Assembly (NCBI RefSeq): GCF_000372725.1
Contig: NW_005199274.1
Location: forward strand, 462,578 to 526,577
Reading direction: 5' to 3'
DNA: 64,000 nucleotides
Source of the DNA: Emiliania huxleyi CCMP1516
Lineage: Eukaryota > Haptophyta > Isochrysidales > Noelaerhabdaceae
The notes beneath the pieces were generated by a model. That model was given only the letters and a program-made list of their open reading frames with translations. It did not search any database and was not told the DNA's origin. A program made the position numbers and the translations under genes. Position 1 is the first letter of the stretch. Each line of letters opens with the position of its first letter. Shown here piece after piece: positions 31,559 through 41,812 of this stretch.

Positions 31559-32040
31559 CGCGGGCGCCGAGCGCGGACCGCGGCGCCATCCGTCCGCCCT
31601 GAAGCTGAGTACCTTTACCAGACCACCCCTTCATCGTTGCTGTTTTTTTCTAATTCAAAGGATTCCGAACCTGAAGGTGAAGCAAACCGCGCACTTGGAG
31701 CAAGAAAGAAATCGAGGGGTTTGGCCTTCCGCCAGGTGGCTGCCCAGGACGCAGGAGCGTTCCGTATTCCCTTTTTTTCCCTTTCGTCCCCGACTTCCAA
31801 AAAATCTTAGAACTAAAAGCGACATTTTTTCTTTTTTGACGTCCTCGCAGGAGTCGCTTAGGCGGCTCCCGTGGGTGGTGTACCTGTGTTAAGTGCCAGT
31901 GGGCAGTGCGCGCGCTAGTCCCGTGCGCCTGTCCCGTGCCCAAATAAATAAATAAAACGGACACCAAACGAGGGGTGGGTCCCGTGCCCAGAAAGAAAGA
32001 AAGAAGACAGACAAACCCAAACGAGGGATGGGGGAGGAGG
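31559..32040. other. Spacer, no gene seen
   Basis: T-rich stretch at 31640-31660 and 31820-31840. AAATAAATAAATAAAACGG at 31941 and a AAAGAAAGAAAGAAGACAG stretch near 31990 are the reverse of the repeat A tail. Confidence 0.5.
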
Positions 32041-32170
32041 ACAGGGTCCACACCTGCACGAGCAGGATTTTGGAAGGACGATCAGGGGACAGGTGGGGCT
32101 CTCCTGCTCCTGACAAGGGACACGACAGGCTCGCAGCGCGGTGCACGGTGGACTCCCAACTCCACTGGCG
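32041..32170 (+). repeat. Repeat family F copy
   Basis: CACACCTGCACGAGCAGGAT, AAGGACGATCAGGGGACAGG, CTCCTGCTCCTGACAAGGGA, GGACTCCCAACTCCACTGGC; matches pieces of 26548-26805. Confidence 0.7.
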
Positions 32171-32189
32171 GTCTCATCTCAGTCTTCCC

Positions 32190-32470
32190 GTGCCCAGAAA
32201 GAAAACAGACAACCCAAAGGAGGGAGGGGTCCCGTACCACGCGGAATCGACCCTATCCAGTGCTCAAGTGCTCAAGGAGGGATGGGAGGACGGCACGCCG
32301 CCACCACACAGGGATTTTAAGGAGAGGAGTGTGGTGCTAGCCGTCACCCACCCTAACCCTTGGGCGTCTGCCTCTTTCTATCTCCCTTCGCAGTCCTTCG
32401 CTCGCCGATTCTCGCTGCAACCTTCATGCCACCTCGCGGTCGTCCCACTCTCGTCGTTCTCCCCTGAGCG
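32190..32470 (-). repeat. Repeat family A copy with an inserted repeat C core
   Basis: Inverse of 12560-12770. Near its end it is interrupted by about 50 bases of repeat C (32222-32272: GGGGTCCCGTACC...CAGTGCTCAAGTGCTCA), bounded on both sides by AGGAGGGA, which looks like an 8-base target-site duplication. Confidence 0.75.
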
Positions 32471-32655
32471 CTGAGGGAGGGTGTAGAGGATGTAGAGTGT
32501 AGAGCGCTGTAGAGCTGTAGAGATGTAGAGCGCTCTGGAGCGCTGTAGAGCGCTGTAGAGCTGTAGAGCTCTACATCCACCGCGTGACGAACTGCCTCCG
32601 TTGTAGAGCGATGTAGAGGCGCTCTACAACGTGAAATCTCTACAACAAGAGAAAA
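32471..32655 (+). repeat. TGTAGAGC minisatellite, inverted partner at 35190-35372
   Basis: Repeats of GTAGAGCGCTGTAGAGCTG and variants. The same series, including GACGAACTGCCTCCGTTGTA, is present in inverse orientation at 35190-35372. Confidence 0.85.
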
Positions 32656-32712
32656 GGGGCCTAGAGAACACAACCCCCTCTCTGAGAATCCGCCAGGATT
32701 CTCATTTGGCCC

Positions 32713-34323
32713 ATGCGCGTGCTCTTCCTCTTGCTCGCCGCGCGCTCGGGAGCCGGAGTGGCGGGGTCGGAGCTGCTGCAACGGCGCGAGTGGCCGCGAG
32801 GGGTGGTGCTGGGGCTCTCCAGAGAACGAGGCCACGGCGCGGCGCTCGCGGCGGCGCACGGGGCAGCTTTGAGCAGTGCAGCGCCTCAACAGCAGCTTCA
32901 AGCAGTGCAGCGCAACGCCAGCTACCTCTCCAAAGCTGCGCGGCGGCTGGCGGGCCTGTGGGAAAGTGCCGGGCCGCGTGCTCGGAACGCGCACTCGGCT
33001 CGCTTGCCGGTGGCCGAGTCAGTCTGGATGGCGAGAAGCGCCAAGGCCTTCCCTGCATTCTGGGCGCTGCCCAGCAGTGCGCAGTACTCTCGCTGCGCCG
33101 ACGGGCGGCCTCGATGCGGATTGCCGCGAGTGGCGTGGTGGCCTCCAGTGGTGCGGTCGTTGGTCAACACCGCGGCGCGCGCGCGCCGCGGGTGCTGCAC
33201 AACAAGCGGAGTGCATGGGCGGGCGCTCTATCGCTCTCCGGCGCCCAACTTTGACTATCGATTACCGCCGGTTATTATAACCGGTGGGAGATCGTTCCTG
33301 CAGACGGAGGGATTCAACGCGGCGATAACTGCCCGAGACGTCCCTAACCTTTATTTATTTCTGCCCTGCTTCAGCAACCGGGGGCCGTCTTCCTCAACCA
33401 ACCAAACCTCATTACCGACTGCCGGTCGTTGGGGACACGTGACTCCCGCAAAGGGCAGTGTCTCCACCCGGGAGTCGGACATTCCAACCCCCCCCCTGCC
33501 TCCTCTCTCTCCCCCCCCCATCCCAGCCCTCTTTCTCTCTCCTCCTCTTTCTCTCTCTCCTTCTCCCTCATTCCCCCCCCCTCCCCCCTCTCCATCTCTG
33601 CCGCCCCCGTGCCAACCCCCGCCGCCGCCTCGCCTGCCTCCGCCTCCTTCGCCACCCCATCTCCCGCTCCCCCCCCCGCCGCCGTTACCCCCCCCACCCC
33701 CTCCTTCGCCGCTACCGCCGTTACCTCATCCGTGGCCGCCGACACCAACCCCCCCGCCTCCTCCGCCGCTTCCCTCTCCACAGCCGTCGTCGCCACCTTC
33801 ACCATCACCCTCGCCCCCCTCTCCTCCACCTCCTCCGTTGCCGCCGCCTCTGCAACCCCCTCCCTGGCCGCCTCCATCAAGACCGCCCATCCATCGGCCC
33901 TCTCCCCCGCCTTCCTCTCCGCCGCCACCGTCCCCGCCGCCCCCTCCGTACCCGCCTCCCCCTCCGTCGCAACCGCCATCGTCATCGCCATCGCCGGTTC
34001 CGCCGCCCCTGACACCGGCTGCGCTACCGCCGTCGCACCGGCCACTGCCCTTCCCTCCACCACCATCCCCGCCACCGCCGTCTCCGCCCCCACCAAGTCC
34101 CCCGCCCTTACCTCCACCTCCCCCTCCGCCATCACCAACTCCGTTGCCGTCCCCACCGCCCCCGCCCTATGCGCCATCACCCCCTCCGCCTCTTCCACCG
34201 CCGTTGCCGCCCCCCTCTCCTCCGCCCTACCTACCTCCCCCGCCCCCGGACCCCTCCCTGCCACCGCGGTCCCCCCTACCACCTTCACCGCCGCCGCCCT
34301 CCCCTTGGCCGCCTCCTCCATGA
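32713..34323 (+). CDS. Proline-rich, pherophorin-like protein, copy 2
   Basis: 537 codons from ATG 32713, aligned end to end with the copy at 17665. Signal-like N-terminus MRVLFLLLAARSGAGVAG, an unknown region of about 230 residues with FDYRLPPVIITGGRSFLQ, then a proline-rich part longer by about 25 residues and ending PPPPSPWPPPP. Most differences between the copies change the encoded residue in this frame, so strong selection on the protein is not visible. A second open frame (Ala/Ser/Thr-rich) runs through the tract. Both copies are followed by repeat D, so the duplication carried gene and repeat together. The copy sits between inverse copies of the TGTAGAGC repeat and direct copies of repeat A. 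If translated it would be an extracellular matrix protein. Confidence 0.45.
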   Translation: MRVLFLLLAARSGAGVAGSELLQRREWPRGVVLGLSRERGHGAALAAAHGAALSSAAPQQQLQAVQRNASYLSKAARRLAGLWESAGPRARNAHSARLPVAESVWMARSAKAFPAFWALPSSAQYSRCADGRPRCGLPRVAWWPPVVRSLVNTAARARRGCCTTSGVHGRALYRSPAPNFDYRLPPVIITGGRSFLQTEGFNAAITARDVPNLYLFLPCFSNRGPSSSTNQTSLPTAGRWGHVTPAKGSVSTRESDIPTPPLPPLSPPPIPALFLSPPLSLSPSPSFPPPPPSPSLPPPCQPPPPPRLPPPPSPPHLPLPPPPPLPPPPPPSPLPPLPHPWPPTPTPPPPPPLPSPQPSSPPSPSPSPPSPPPPPLPPPLQPPPWPPPSRPPIHRPSPPPSSPPPPSPPPPPYPPPPPSQPPSSSPSPVPPPLTPAALPPSHRPLPFPPPPSPPPPSPPPPSPPPLPPPPPPPSPTPLPSPPPPPYAPSPPPPLPPPLPPPSPPPYLPPPPPDPSLPPRSPLPPSPPPPSPWPPPP

Positions 34324-34365
34324 GGTGCCGGGTGTGGATGGGCGTCGAGTCCGTGTCGAGTGTTT

Positions 34366-34616
34366 ACTAGCTCCGAGTAGAGGGGGCGTTCTGCTGCTAA
34401 GGGAAACCTGGAGCGCGGAGCTAACCCTCGGAGACCCGTGTTTACTTTAAGGCCCTTGCCCTGCGAATGCGCACCCCCCCCTAGCTAGGGGTCAGGGCTC
34501 TCTAGCCCGTAGCCCGATGCCGATCATCCGGCTCGCTGGGTGCGCTTCTCAGCTCCCCGGCCCTGGATGTGAGGTTGATGACTGCACTCCAAGTGCTCCA
34601 AGTGCTCTCTCTTTTC
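34366..34616 (-). repeat. Repeat family D, full copy downstream of proline-rich copy 2
   Basis: Begins ACTAGCTCCGAGTAGAGGG and ends CACTCCAAGTGCTCCAAGTG. Same position relative to the proline-rich frame as the copy at 19195-19575. Confidence 0.85.
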
Positions 34617-35189
34617 TCCCAGCAAGCTATAAGTACGTACAACAAACTCTACATCAAAAGCGGCGAATTAGGCACGGTCGGTCTCCGACATGAGGCGCGT
34701 TGCACTCGCCAGTGCTGCCCTGGCCTTCTGTCTGCCCGCCCAATGGGTGGCAGGTGCCTCTGCTGCTGTGGCATGCCTCACGGCTGCGACTGGCCGGCGC
34801 CTCGGCGCGTCAGCTCGGCTCGGCGTAGCGATAGTGGCCAGCGCAACTCGCCTGGACTCAACGCTTAGCCAGGAGCTCCCGCACGCGCTGGCGCGAGGCA
34901 TGGCGCATGCAACGCGCAGCAATGCTCGTCTCGCCTCGCGCAAATGCGACCGTCCTCGCAGCCGACAGTCCACCGCCTGCTAAAGAAGCACTGCGACGAA
35001 TGCGGCACCGGCGACGCATGGCAGGCTGGTCATGACGCAGTTATAGGGTGTTGTGTGCCATCAGAGTGACTCTCTGTGTGTCAGGGATAGTCAGGGCCGT
35101 CCATCAGAGCTCCAGTAAGCTCGGAGACACCCCATTAGCGCGGCTCGACCTCTTTGAGTCACACACTTCCTTCCCGGCGTCCTGCGGTT
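34617..35189. other. Small uncertain frame, otherwise no gene seen
   Basis: A 97-codon frame at 34690-34983 starts with a signal-like MRRVALASAALAFCLPAQWV and is Ala/Arg-rich afterwards. No homology recognised. Listed as possible only. Confidence 0.25.
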
Positions 35190-35570
35190 TGGCTGTAGAG
35201 CCTCTACAACAAACTCTACAACAAAATCGCGCTCTACATCGCTCTACAACGGAGGCAGTTCGTCACGCGCCAGATGTAGAGCTCTACAGCTCTACAGCAC
35301 TCCAGAGCGCTCTACATCTCTACAGCTCTACAGCGCTCTACACTCTACATCCTCTACACCCTCCCTCAGGTTCTCCCTCCTGTCGCTTCCTCCTCTGTCG
35401 CGTCGTTCTCCTCTACCTCGTCCTGCTGCGCCGCCGCTGCCCGCCGATCCCGTGCCCAGTGTCGTAAAAGAAAGAAAGAAAACGGACAACCCAAGGGAGG
35501 GATGGGAGGACGGCACGCCGCCACCACACAGGGATTTTAAGGAGAGGGGTGTGGTGCGCTAGCCGTCGCC
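35190..35570 (-). repeat. Inverted TGTAGAGC repeat followed by repeat A copy
   Basis: 35190-35372 is the inverse of 32471-32655. 35373-35570 is a repeat A copy, from the Glu/Ala-coding part (inverse of CGACGCGACAGAGGAAGAAG) to GGATGGGAGGACGGCACGCC and CCACACAGGGATTTTAAGGA, with its CTTT tail inside. Confidence 0.8.
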
Positions 35571-35842
35571 ATACTGCACGCCCCACACCACCACTCTACA
35601 CTCACTTGCGTCGGCGTTTGAGTAGACCCCCCCGCCTGAGGGCTCACCCCTCGCCTTCCCAGGGTCTCAAGCCTCGCGGGTTCATTTTTTTTTGAGAGCG
35701 CCTTCGTTGTTAATAGTACAAACCCAATCGTGCTCTTTTTTTTTGAACTTCTCTTAGCGCCGGGGGCCGCACCTGCTCCGGCGCCTCTCGCCGCTGCGGC
35801 TCTCCTCGGCTTCGCGTTGCCGACGTCGCCTCCGTCGCCACC

Positions 35843-36769
<927 letters not shown>

Positions 36770-38011
36770 CCCTCGCCCCCCCCCCCCCTGCTGCTGCTGC
36801 CGCCGCCGCCGCCCGTCGCGCCGCGCCGCCGCCCGCCGTCACGGCGCGAGAGCACCTCTGTCGCCGCCCGCCGCCCCCACACCCCACGGTGCGCGGGCGG
36901 GCCCGCTGGCCTCATACGTTTCGTAGGGAGAGGGGACGCGCGAGGGGAGGGAGAGGAGATGAAGCGAGGACCGCAGCCACGGCGCTGCCTGGGCTCAGGG
37001 CTGGGGATTGGGCGGGGCTTCAAACAAATAGCACGCGAGACAGAGAGAGAGAGAGAGAGAGGTGTCTGTCGAGAGGCGAGAAGAGCCCAACTGTGAGAGA
37101 TTGGAATGAACATGTATCATCCGAACGTTCGCGGCGTGCACGTCGCAATTTCTTGAGAATGAATGTCAAAACACTACGTGCTACCCCTACAGAGGGTATA
37201 TACACCGCTCACCCACGCGCACTGGGCCTTGCACTTTGAATGCCGTGGGGCTCCTGTCGTCAGACGTGGAGACGCGAGGGTTGCCCCCCCTTGCCCCACC
37301 ACCTCGTGTGTGTGGAGAAGTTTACCTTACCTTACCTTACCTATACACACAGTGAGTGCAGAGTGGCAGTGGGCACCACAGCCCCCCCTCCCCCACAGGG
37401 CAGTGACTCAGGGTGCAGTTTCACAGCGCCGATACACGCATAAAGCCGTACAGGATACAGTAGTCAGTACCGAGCAGGCCTGCAGCGGTGCAGGGCGACT
37501 GACGTGGAGAGGGCCAAGGAAGGGCCGTCACAAGGGGGCCTCTGGCGTCTGGCTCTGGGGGGTGGGGGCGCAAACGCAAACCCACCTGGGTGTCGTCTTC
37601 GGTCATGCTGCGGGAGGCAAGGGCGAGGTCAGGTGAGGGGCTGTTGGAGTGTGACGACGACGTCCAGGCGCCAGCTCGGCATCCGCCAGCGCCGCCTCGG
37701 CCGCCGCCGCCGCCTCCTCGTCCGCCTCTGCCTCCTCCTCCGCCTCGTCCGCCTCAGCGTCCAAACGCACAGCCTTAGCCACCTCTGCCGACGCCGCCGC
37801 CTGGCTCTCCGCCGTGATGCCGAGCCGGATCCTCTCCTCGTGACAACTTGCGAGAAGCCTGATCATTCTCTCCTCCTCGGCCTTCTTTGCGGCCTCGGCT
37901 GCGGCTGCCTCGGACGGCTGCCTCGGCACCCTCCTCCGTCTCCTGCGATGGCCCAGCCCCGCCGGCGCTCACGCCCCTGTTTTGCTGAACGTGTGATGCC
38001 CCCGCCCGCAG
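36770..38011. other. Spacer with doubtful coding pieces
   Basis: GA microsatellite at 37040-37060 and CTTAC repeats at 37320-37342. On the minus strand 37606-37929 is open and encodes a Glu/Ala-rich coiled-coil-like sequence (EAAAAEAAKKAEEERMIRLL...); it may be an exon but lacks a start ATG. 5' exons of the next gene should also lie here but were not identified. Confidence 0.35.
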
Positions 38012-39617
38012 GTGCGCCTCGACGTGCTGGTCACCCTCCTCCCCCCCGAACGGAGCCTGGTCGTGGCGCCCCACGGCATCCTAGGGCAGTCCTTTGACGG
38101 CTCTGGCATCGCGGTGGACGGGGCTGTCGACCCGAAGCCGCAGCCGGGCGAGCTCATGACCACCAGGGCGATGGCGGAGGGTTCGATCGAGGGCGCATGG
38201 CAGGACTACGTCATGCCCTCGCCCTATGCCACCTTCTTCCGATACAGCCGATTCGGCTTGACCAAAGCGGACCCCCGCAACGTCTCCGCGCTGTCTGGGA
38301 GGAAGGTCCCATTTGCAGCGTCGTCCTCGACCTCCGCGACGGCATCACATGACGATGGCGCAGACGAGACTACCAAGGCATCGCGCCGCCGGCTGGCCGA
38401 GGAGTGCGACCCTCCGTCACCGCCACCGCCGTCGGCATCGCCTTCTCTTCCGCCTATCACTGGAGCCGGCTGGTACAATGGCCTCTGCTCCTGCTGCGCA
38501 AACGAGGTGGCCGACGATGTCAACAAGACTGACCTGTGCGCAAATGCCGCGGTCAACTTCACGTGCCCCAAGACGTGCGGTGGCGAGGCAGACGAGGACA
38601 ACTGCTGCTCCCTCTTCGGACACATTGCATTGGAATCCATCAAGGCTGATGTGCGCCAACCGCCCCCGCCACCCCCCCCCCCCCGCCCCATCGCCCACAT
38701 CACCTGTTGTCCATGCCGCACTGAATCGCAGAACTTCGGAAGGAGCCTCAGCGTCCCACTGAACGACGACGAGCTAGAAGAGGCCATGGAGGCAGTGTCA
38801 GTCGATGAAAAAGACTATGAGGCGATGCTCAACGAGAGCATCTGCGAGCTCTTTCCCACGAGCGAGGAGCAGGAGGCCTTCAAAAACGATGCGGTGGGCC
38901 AGATCTATCCGCTGGCCTGCTTCAAGCGCGGCGAGACGGATATCTCGCGGATTGCGGGAACGAACGATGAGGACCTAGGCCGCCGCCTATTCCAGGCGGA
39001 GGAGGCAAGGCTTCCCGTTGAGGCGGCATCAACGCCGCGCGGCATCAACGACACGTTTGACAGCTCGCTCGCCCGCTGCTCTTCTGCGGATCGGCCCACA
39101 AGCACACAGGACGCCGCCCCGCCATGCGTCGAGGTAGTGGTGGGAGGCTTGGGGCAAAAGGGCATCCTTGCCGACAACGGACTGGCCCTCACATGCGTCT
39201 CCCTCGTGACGGTGAGCCCGCCCCCTGAGACGGCGCTTGCGACCATGTGTGACTGGGCCAAGGTGAAGGAGCTTTGCCCGGAGAGCTGCGCTGTCGCGGA
39301 CGAAGAGGCGGTAGAAAGAGCCGAGCTGGAGGAGATCGGCATGCTGGAGCAAATGCGGCCCGCGAGCGAGGTTGAAGACGACGACTGGACGGCAAAGTGG
39401 ACGCGCGCAGAGGAATGCAACGACACACCCGATGAGCTGCTCGCCCCGGAAGCGAAGCGGCTAGGGCTGCTGGCGGAGAGTTGCGCGGATTTGCTGTTCC
39501 GGGGGGGGGTGCGATTTCAACGTCGTCAAGGGCTTGTGCCCAAAGTCCTGCCGCGCGTGCTTCGGGTCGGACGAGGCTCACCATCGCGATCGTCGTCAGC
39601 TGAAAGCTTGTTATTAA
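38012..39617 (+). CDS. Secreted-type protein with ShK-like cysteine modules, 5' end missing
   Basis: The frame begins right after a good acceptor (CCGCAG|G), so 38012 is an exon start, not a translation start. The first 80 residues (VAPHGILGQSFDGSGIAVDG, TTRAMAEGSIEG, MPSPYATFFRYSRF) match a module I associate with large algal surface proteins. Cys-rich modules follow: WYNGLCSCCANEVADDVNKT...LCANA...TCPKTCG, ALATMCDWAKVKELCPESC, and at the end SCADLLFRGG / CDFNVVKGLCPKSCRAC. The last module is in a different frame, reached across a run of nine G at 39501-39509; one G fewer would keep the frame to the stop at 39615-39617. Either a sequencing error or a real loss. Adhesion or matrix function is inference. 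Confidence 0.55.
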
Positions 39618-39686
39618 ATGAACTCGGGGGCACAGGACGCGGTACAAACGCGGTACACCAAAAGGCACGGGCCGCCTGCACGGCGT

Positions 39687-40604
39687 TCACTCGAACGCCA
39701 TGCACATGGCGCGGAGCAGCATCGGGTTGGTGTCGAACCCGAGCGGGTCCTCCTCCCAGTCCCGGTGCCCACCCTCCGCGTCATCCTGCTCATCGTGCGC
39801 GTCGAGCACCCTGCCGAGGCAAAGGATCGTCCCCTTGGGAACGCCTGCCCCTCGCGCGCGCGGGAACTCTCCCTGCACCGCCATCACGAGCTTCTCGCGC
39901 GCCCACTTGCCGCCACGGCGGCAGTGCTGGGGCGCACGCTCGCGCAGCTCCTCGTAGAGCTCCTCGGCCCTCGCCACCTCCGCCGCCCAGCCCTCCGCTG
40001 ACGCCTGAGCCACCTTCTTCTCCCTGAGCGTCTTGAACACCGGCGGCGGCGCCGGCGATGGCGCCACCTCCGGCTCGCCCGCCGCCTCTGCAGCGCGCCG
40101 CCCCTTCCTCGCCTTCTCCTTGAGCCGCTTCCTAGCGCTCTTGGTCAACGCCGGCGCCGCCGCCGCGGCCTCGCCGGCCGCCGCACCGGCGATGGATGTC
40201 GAGGATGATGAAGATGATGAAGCCGTTGTCGCGTTGCAAGCGGGGCGGAGAGTGTCGAAAAAAGAAGTGACAGTGTCCGTTGTGCCAGCGCAGCCTGGCG
40301 CAGACGCCAGGCCGCGCAGGGGCGCGGCCAATGCCGCAGCCTCCCCGCTGCCCGTTTCGGGCTCCTCCTCCTTCGCCGCCCCAGCCACCTCTGCCGCCGC
40401 CTCCGCCGCCGCGCGAGCCGCCGCCGCGCGAGCCGCCGCCGCGCGAACCGAGTCGCGAGCCAAGATCTTGAACTCCCTCTCGCGAGCCGCCGCGCAGACT
40501 TCCGCCCAGGAGCGCACGTCCCGGCAGCAGCGCACGTCCCGGACATCGCCACCATCCCGGCCGCGACGCGCCTCGATGTTCTCATACGCCCGCACCGTCG
40601 CCAT
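39687..40604 (-). CDS. Hypothetical Ala/Arg/Glu-rich protein
   Basis: A single open frame of 305 residues with ATG at 40604. N-terminus MATVRAYENIEARRGRDGGD, then an Ala-rich helical part, a low-complexity serine run, a basic patch (KSARKRLKEKARKGRRAAEA) that could be a nuclear signal, and a more ordered C-terminal third: VFKTLREKKVAQASAEGWAA, ARAEELYEELRERAPQHCRR, EKLVMAVQGEF, GTILCLGRVLDAH, PLGFDTNPMLLRAMCMAFE. No family recognised. About 180 bases (40200-40375) are nearly identical to 40760-40930 in the frame upstream. It ends 70 bases from the convergent gene at 39617. Confidence 0.5.
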   Translation of the reverse strand: MATVRAYENIEARRGRDGGDVRDVRCCRDVRSWAEVCAAAREREFKILARDSVRAAAARAAAARAAAEAAAEVAGAAKEEEPETGSGEAAALAAPLRGLASAPGCAGTTDTVTSFFDTLRPACNATTASSSSSSSTSIAGAAAGEAAAAAPALTKSARKRLKEKARKGRRAAEAAGEPEVAPSPAPPPVFKTLREKKVAQASAEGWAAEVARAEELYEELRERAPQHCRRGGKWAREKLVMAVQGEFPRARGAGVPKGTILCLGRVLDAHDEQDDAEGGHRDWEEDPLGFDTNPMLLRAMCMAFE

Positions 40605-40725
40605 CGCCGACGCCAGCAGCCGAATCGCTGCCCCATCGAGGAGGCAGCGTTCGTCGTAATTTGCGGGCCAGATTGTGGCTTATCCGCGGGCGCATATCAC
40701 GCCGCAAGGCCCGACACTCAAAGGG

Positions 40726-41586
40726 TCAGGAGGCCGGTAGGCATGGATGAAAGCCGCTGATGAAGATGATGAAGCCGTTGTCTCGCGTTGCAAGCGGGGC
40801 GGAGAGTGTCGAAAAAAGAAGTGACCTGTCCGTTGTGCCAGCGCAGCCTGGCGCAGACGCCAGGCCGCGCAGGGGCGCGGCCAATGCCGCAGCCTCCCCG
40901 CTGCCCGTTTCGGGCTCCTCCTCCTCCATCTCCGCCTCCGCCGCTGCCTCTGCTGCTGCACGGCACTCAGCAGCTGCCTGGCGCCTGTACTCCTCGAACA
41001 CGGCCACCTCTCGCCGCACCGGGCACACCTGCCGGTAGGCCGCCGCCGCCGCAGCCCACTCCTCCTCATCCTCCCTCGCAGCGTCGATCGTCCCATCGCC
41101 GCTCGTCGGCAGCGCGGGCACCAAGGGGTCCAAACTGGACACCTCGGTCCCACCTCCGATTCCACCCTCTGCGGCCTGCGCATCACAGGCGCCGCTGTCC
41201 GCCTCGTGGGGGCGCGCGCCGCCGCGGCCCTCGCCGCCAGCCGCCGCCCCGCCGCCGTGCTCCTCGCTAGCGGAGCGCGTCCCATCTCCGCCGCGGGGGC
41301 CGCTAAGCCCGGCTGCGGCAAGCGCATGCAATGCGGCACGCACGGCACCCTCGGCAGCGCCTGTACCGACGCCGCCGCCCTAGCCGCCGCCCGCGCGCTC
41401 GCCCGCAGCACCATCGCCGCCGGCCATCGCGCTGCTGCCCGCCTCGAGCAGCGCCGCGACGCTGCCGACATCCTGGGCCAGCAGCTGCGGCACCACCTTA
41501 TCTGAGATGGGCGCAGAAACTTGCGCCCGCTCGAGGAGGGCCGCGATATCCTCGTCGGGAGCGATGGTCGGCCGCGAGGCCGCCAT
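40726..41586 (-). CDS. Hypothetical Ala-rich protein with an internal TAG
   Basis: From ATG 41586 the frame reads MAASRPTIAPDEDIAALLER, AQVSAPISDKVVPQLLAQDV, GSVAALLEAGSSAM, then reaches TAG at about 41380 and continues in the same frame with GVGTGAAEGAVRAALHALAA and on to 40726. The first 60 residues look like a genuine helical domain. A 27-base GC...TAG segment could be removed as an extremely short intron without changing the frame; otherwise the gene has an in-frame stop. The C-terminal part shares EEEPETGSGEAAALAAPLRG, LASAPGCAGTT with the gene at 39687, so the two are partial duplicates. No function assigned. Confidence 0.4.
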
Positions 41587-41646
41587 CACGGTGGTGCCCG
41601 GCCGCGTGGGCCGGGCTGCGGTCCGGCGCTCGCTGGTGGCGGTGAG

Positions 41647-41812
41647 AGCTTGAGCACTTGAGCACCGGATAGGGTCGATTCCGCGTGGTACGGGACCCCT
41701 CGATCGTCTCGCCCTCCCTCACTGGTGTGTTCATCGGGGGGGGTCATAACAAACACGGTACAGGATCGAGGTGCACGCTGCCGAAGCAGTGTCGTCCCCC
41801 CTCTCCCCGACG
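41647..41812 (+). repeat. Repeat family C, long copy
   Basis: TTGAGCACCGGATAGGGTCG, GTGGTACGGGACCCCTCGAT, CGTCTCGCCCTCCCTCACTG, GGGTCATAACAAACACGGTA and GAGGTGCACGCTG, matching 57511-57672 almost throughout. Confidence 0.85.

Noticed and set aside
37606-37929. Glu/Ala-rich minus-strand frame
   Set aside because: Coiled-coil-like and possibly an exon, but starts at GTG, has no mapped neighbours and no family; not listed as a gene.
41650-41690. tRNA-like B box in repeat C
   Set aside because: No cloverleaf or A box could be drawn; it is a repeat feature, not a tRNA gene. I found no convincing tRNA, rRNA or snRNA gene in the window.
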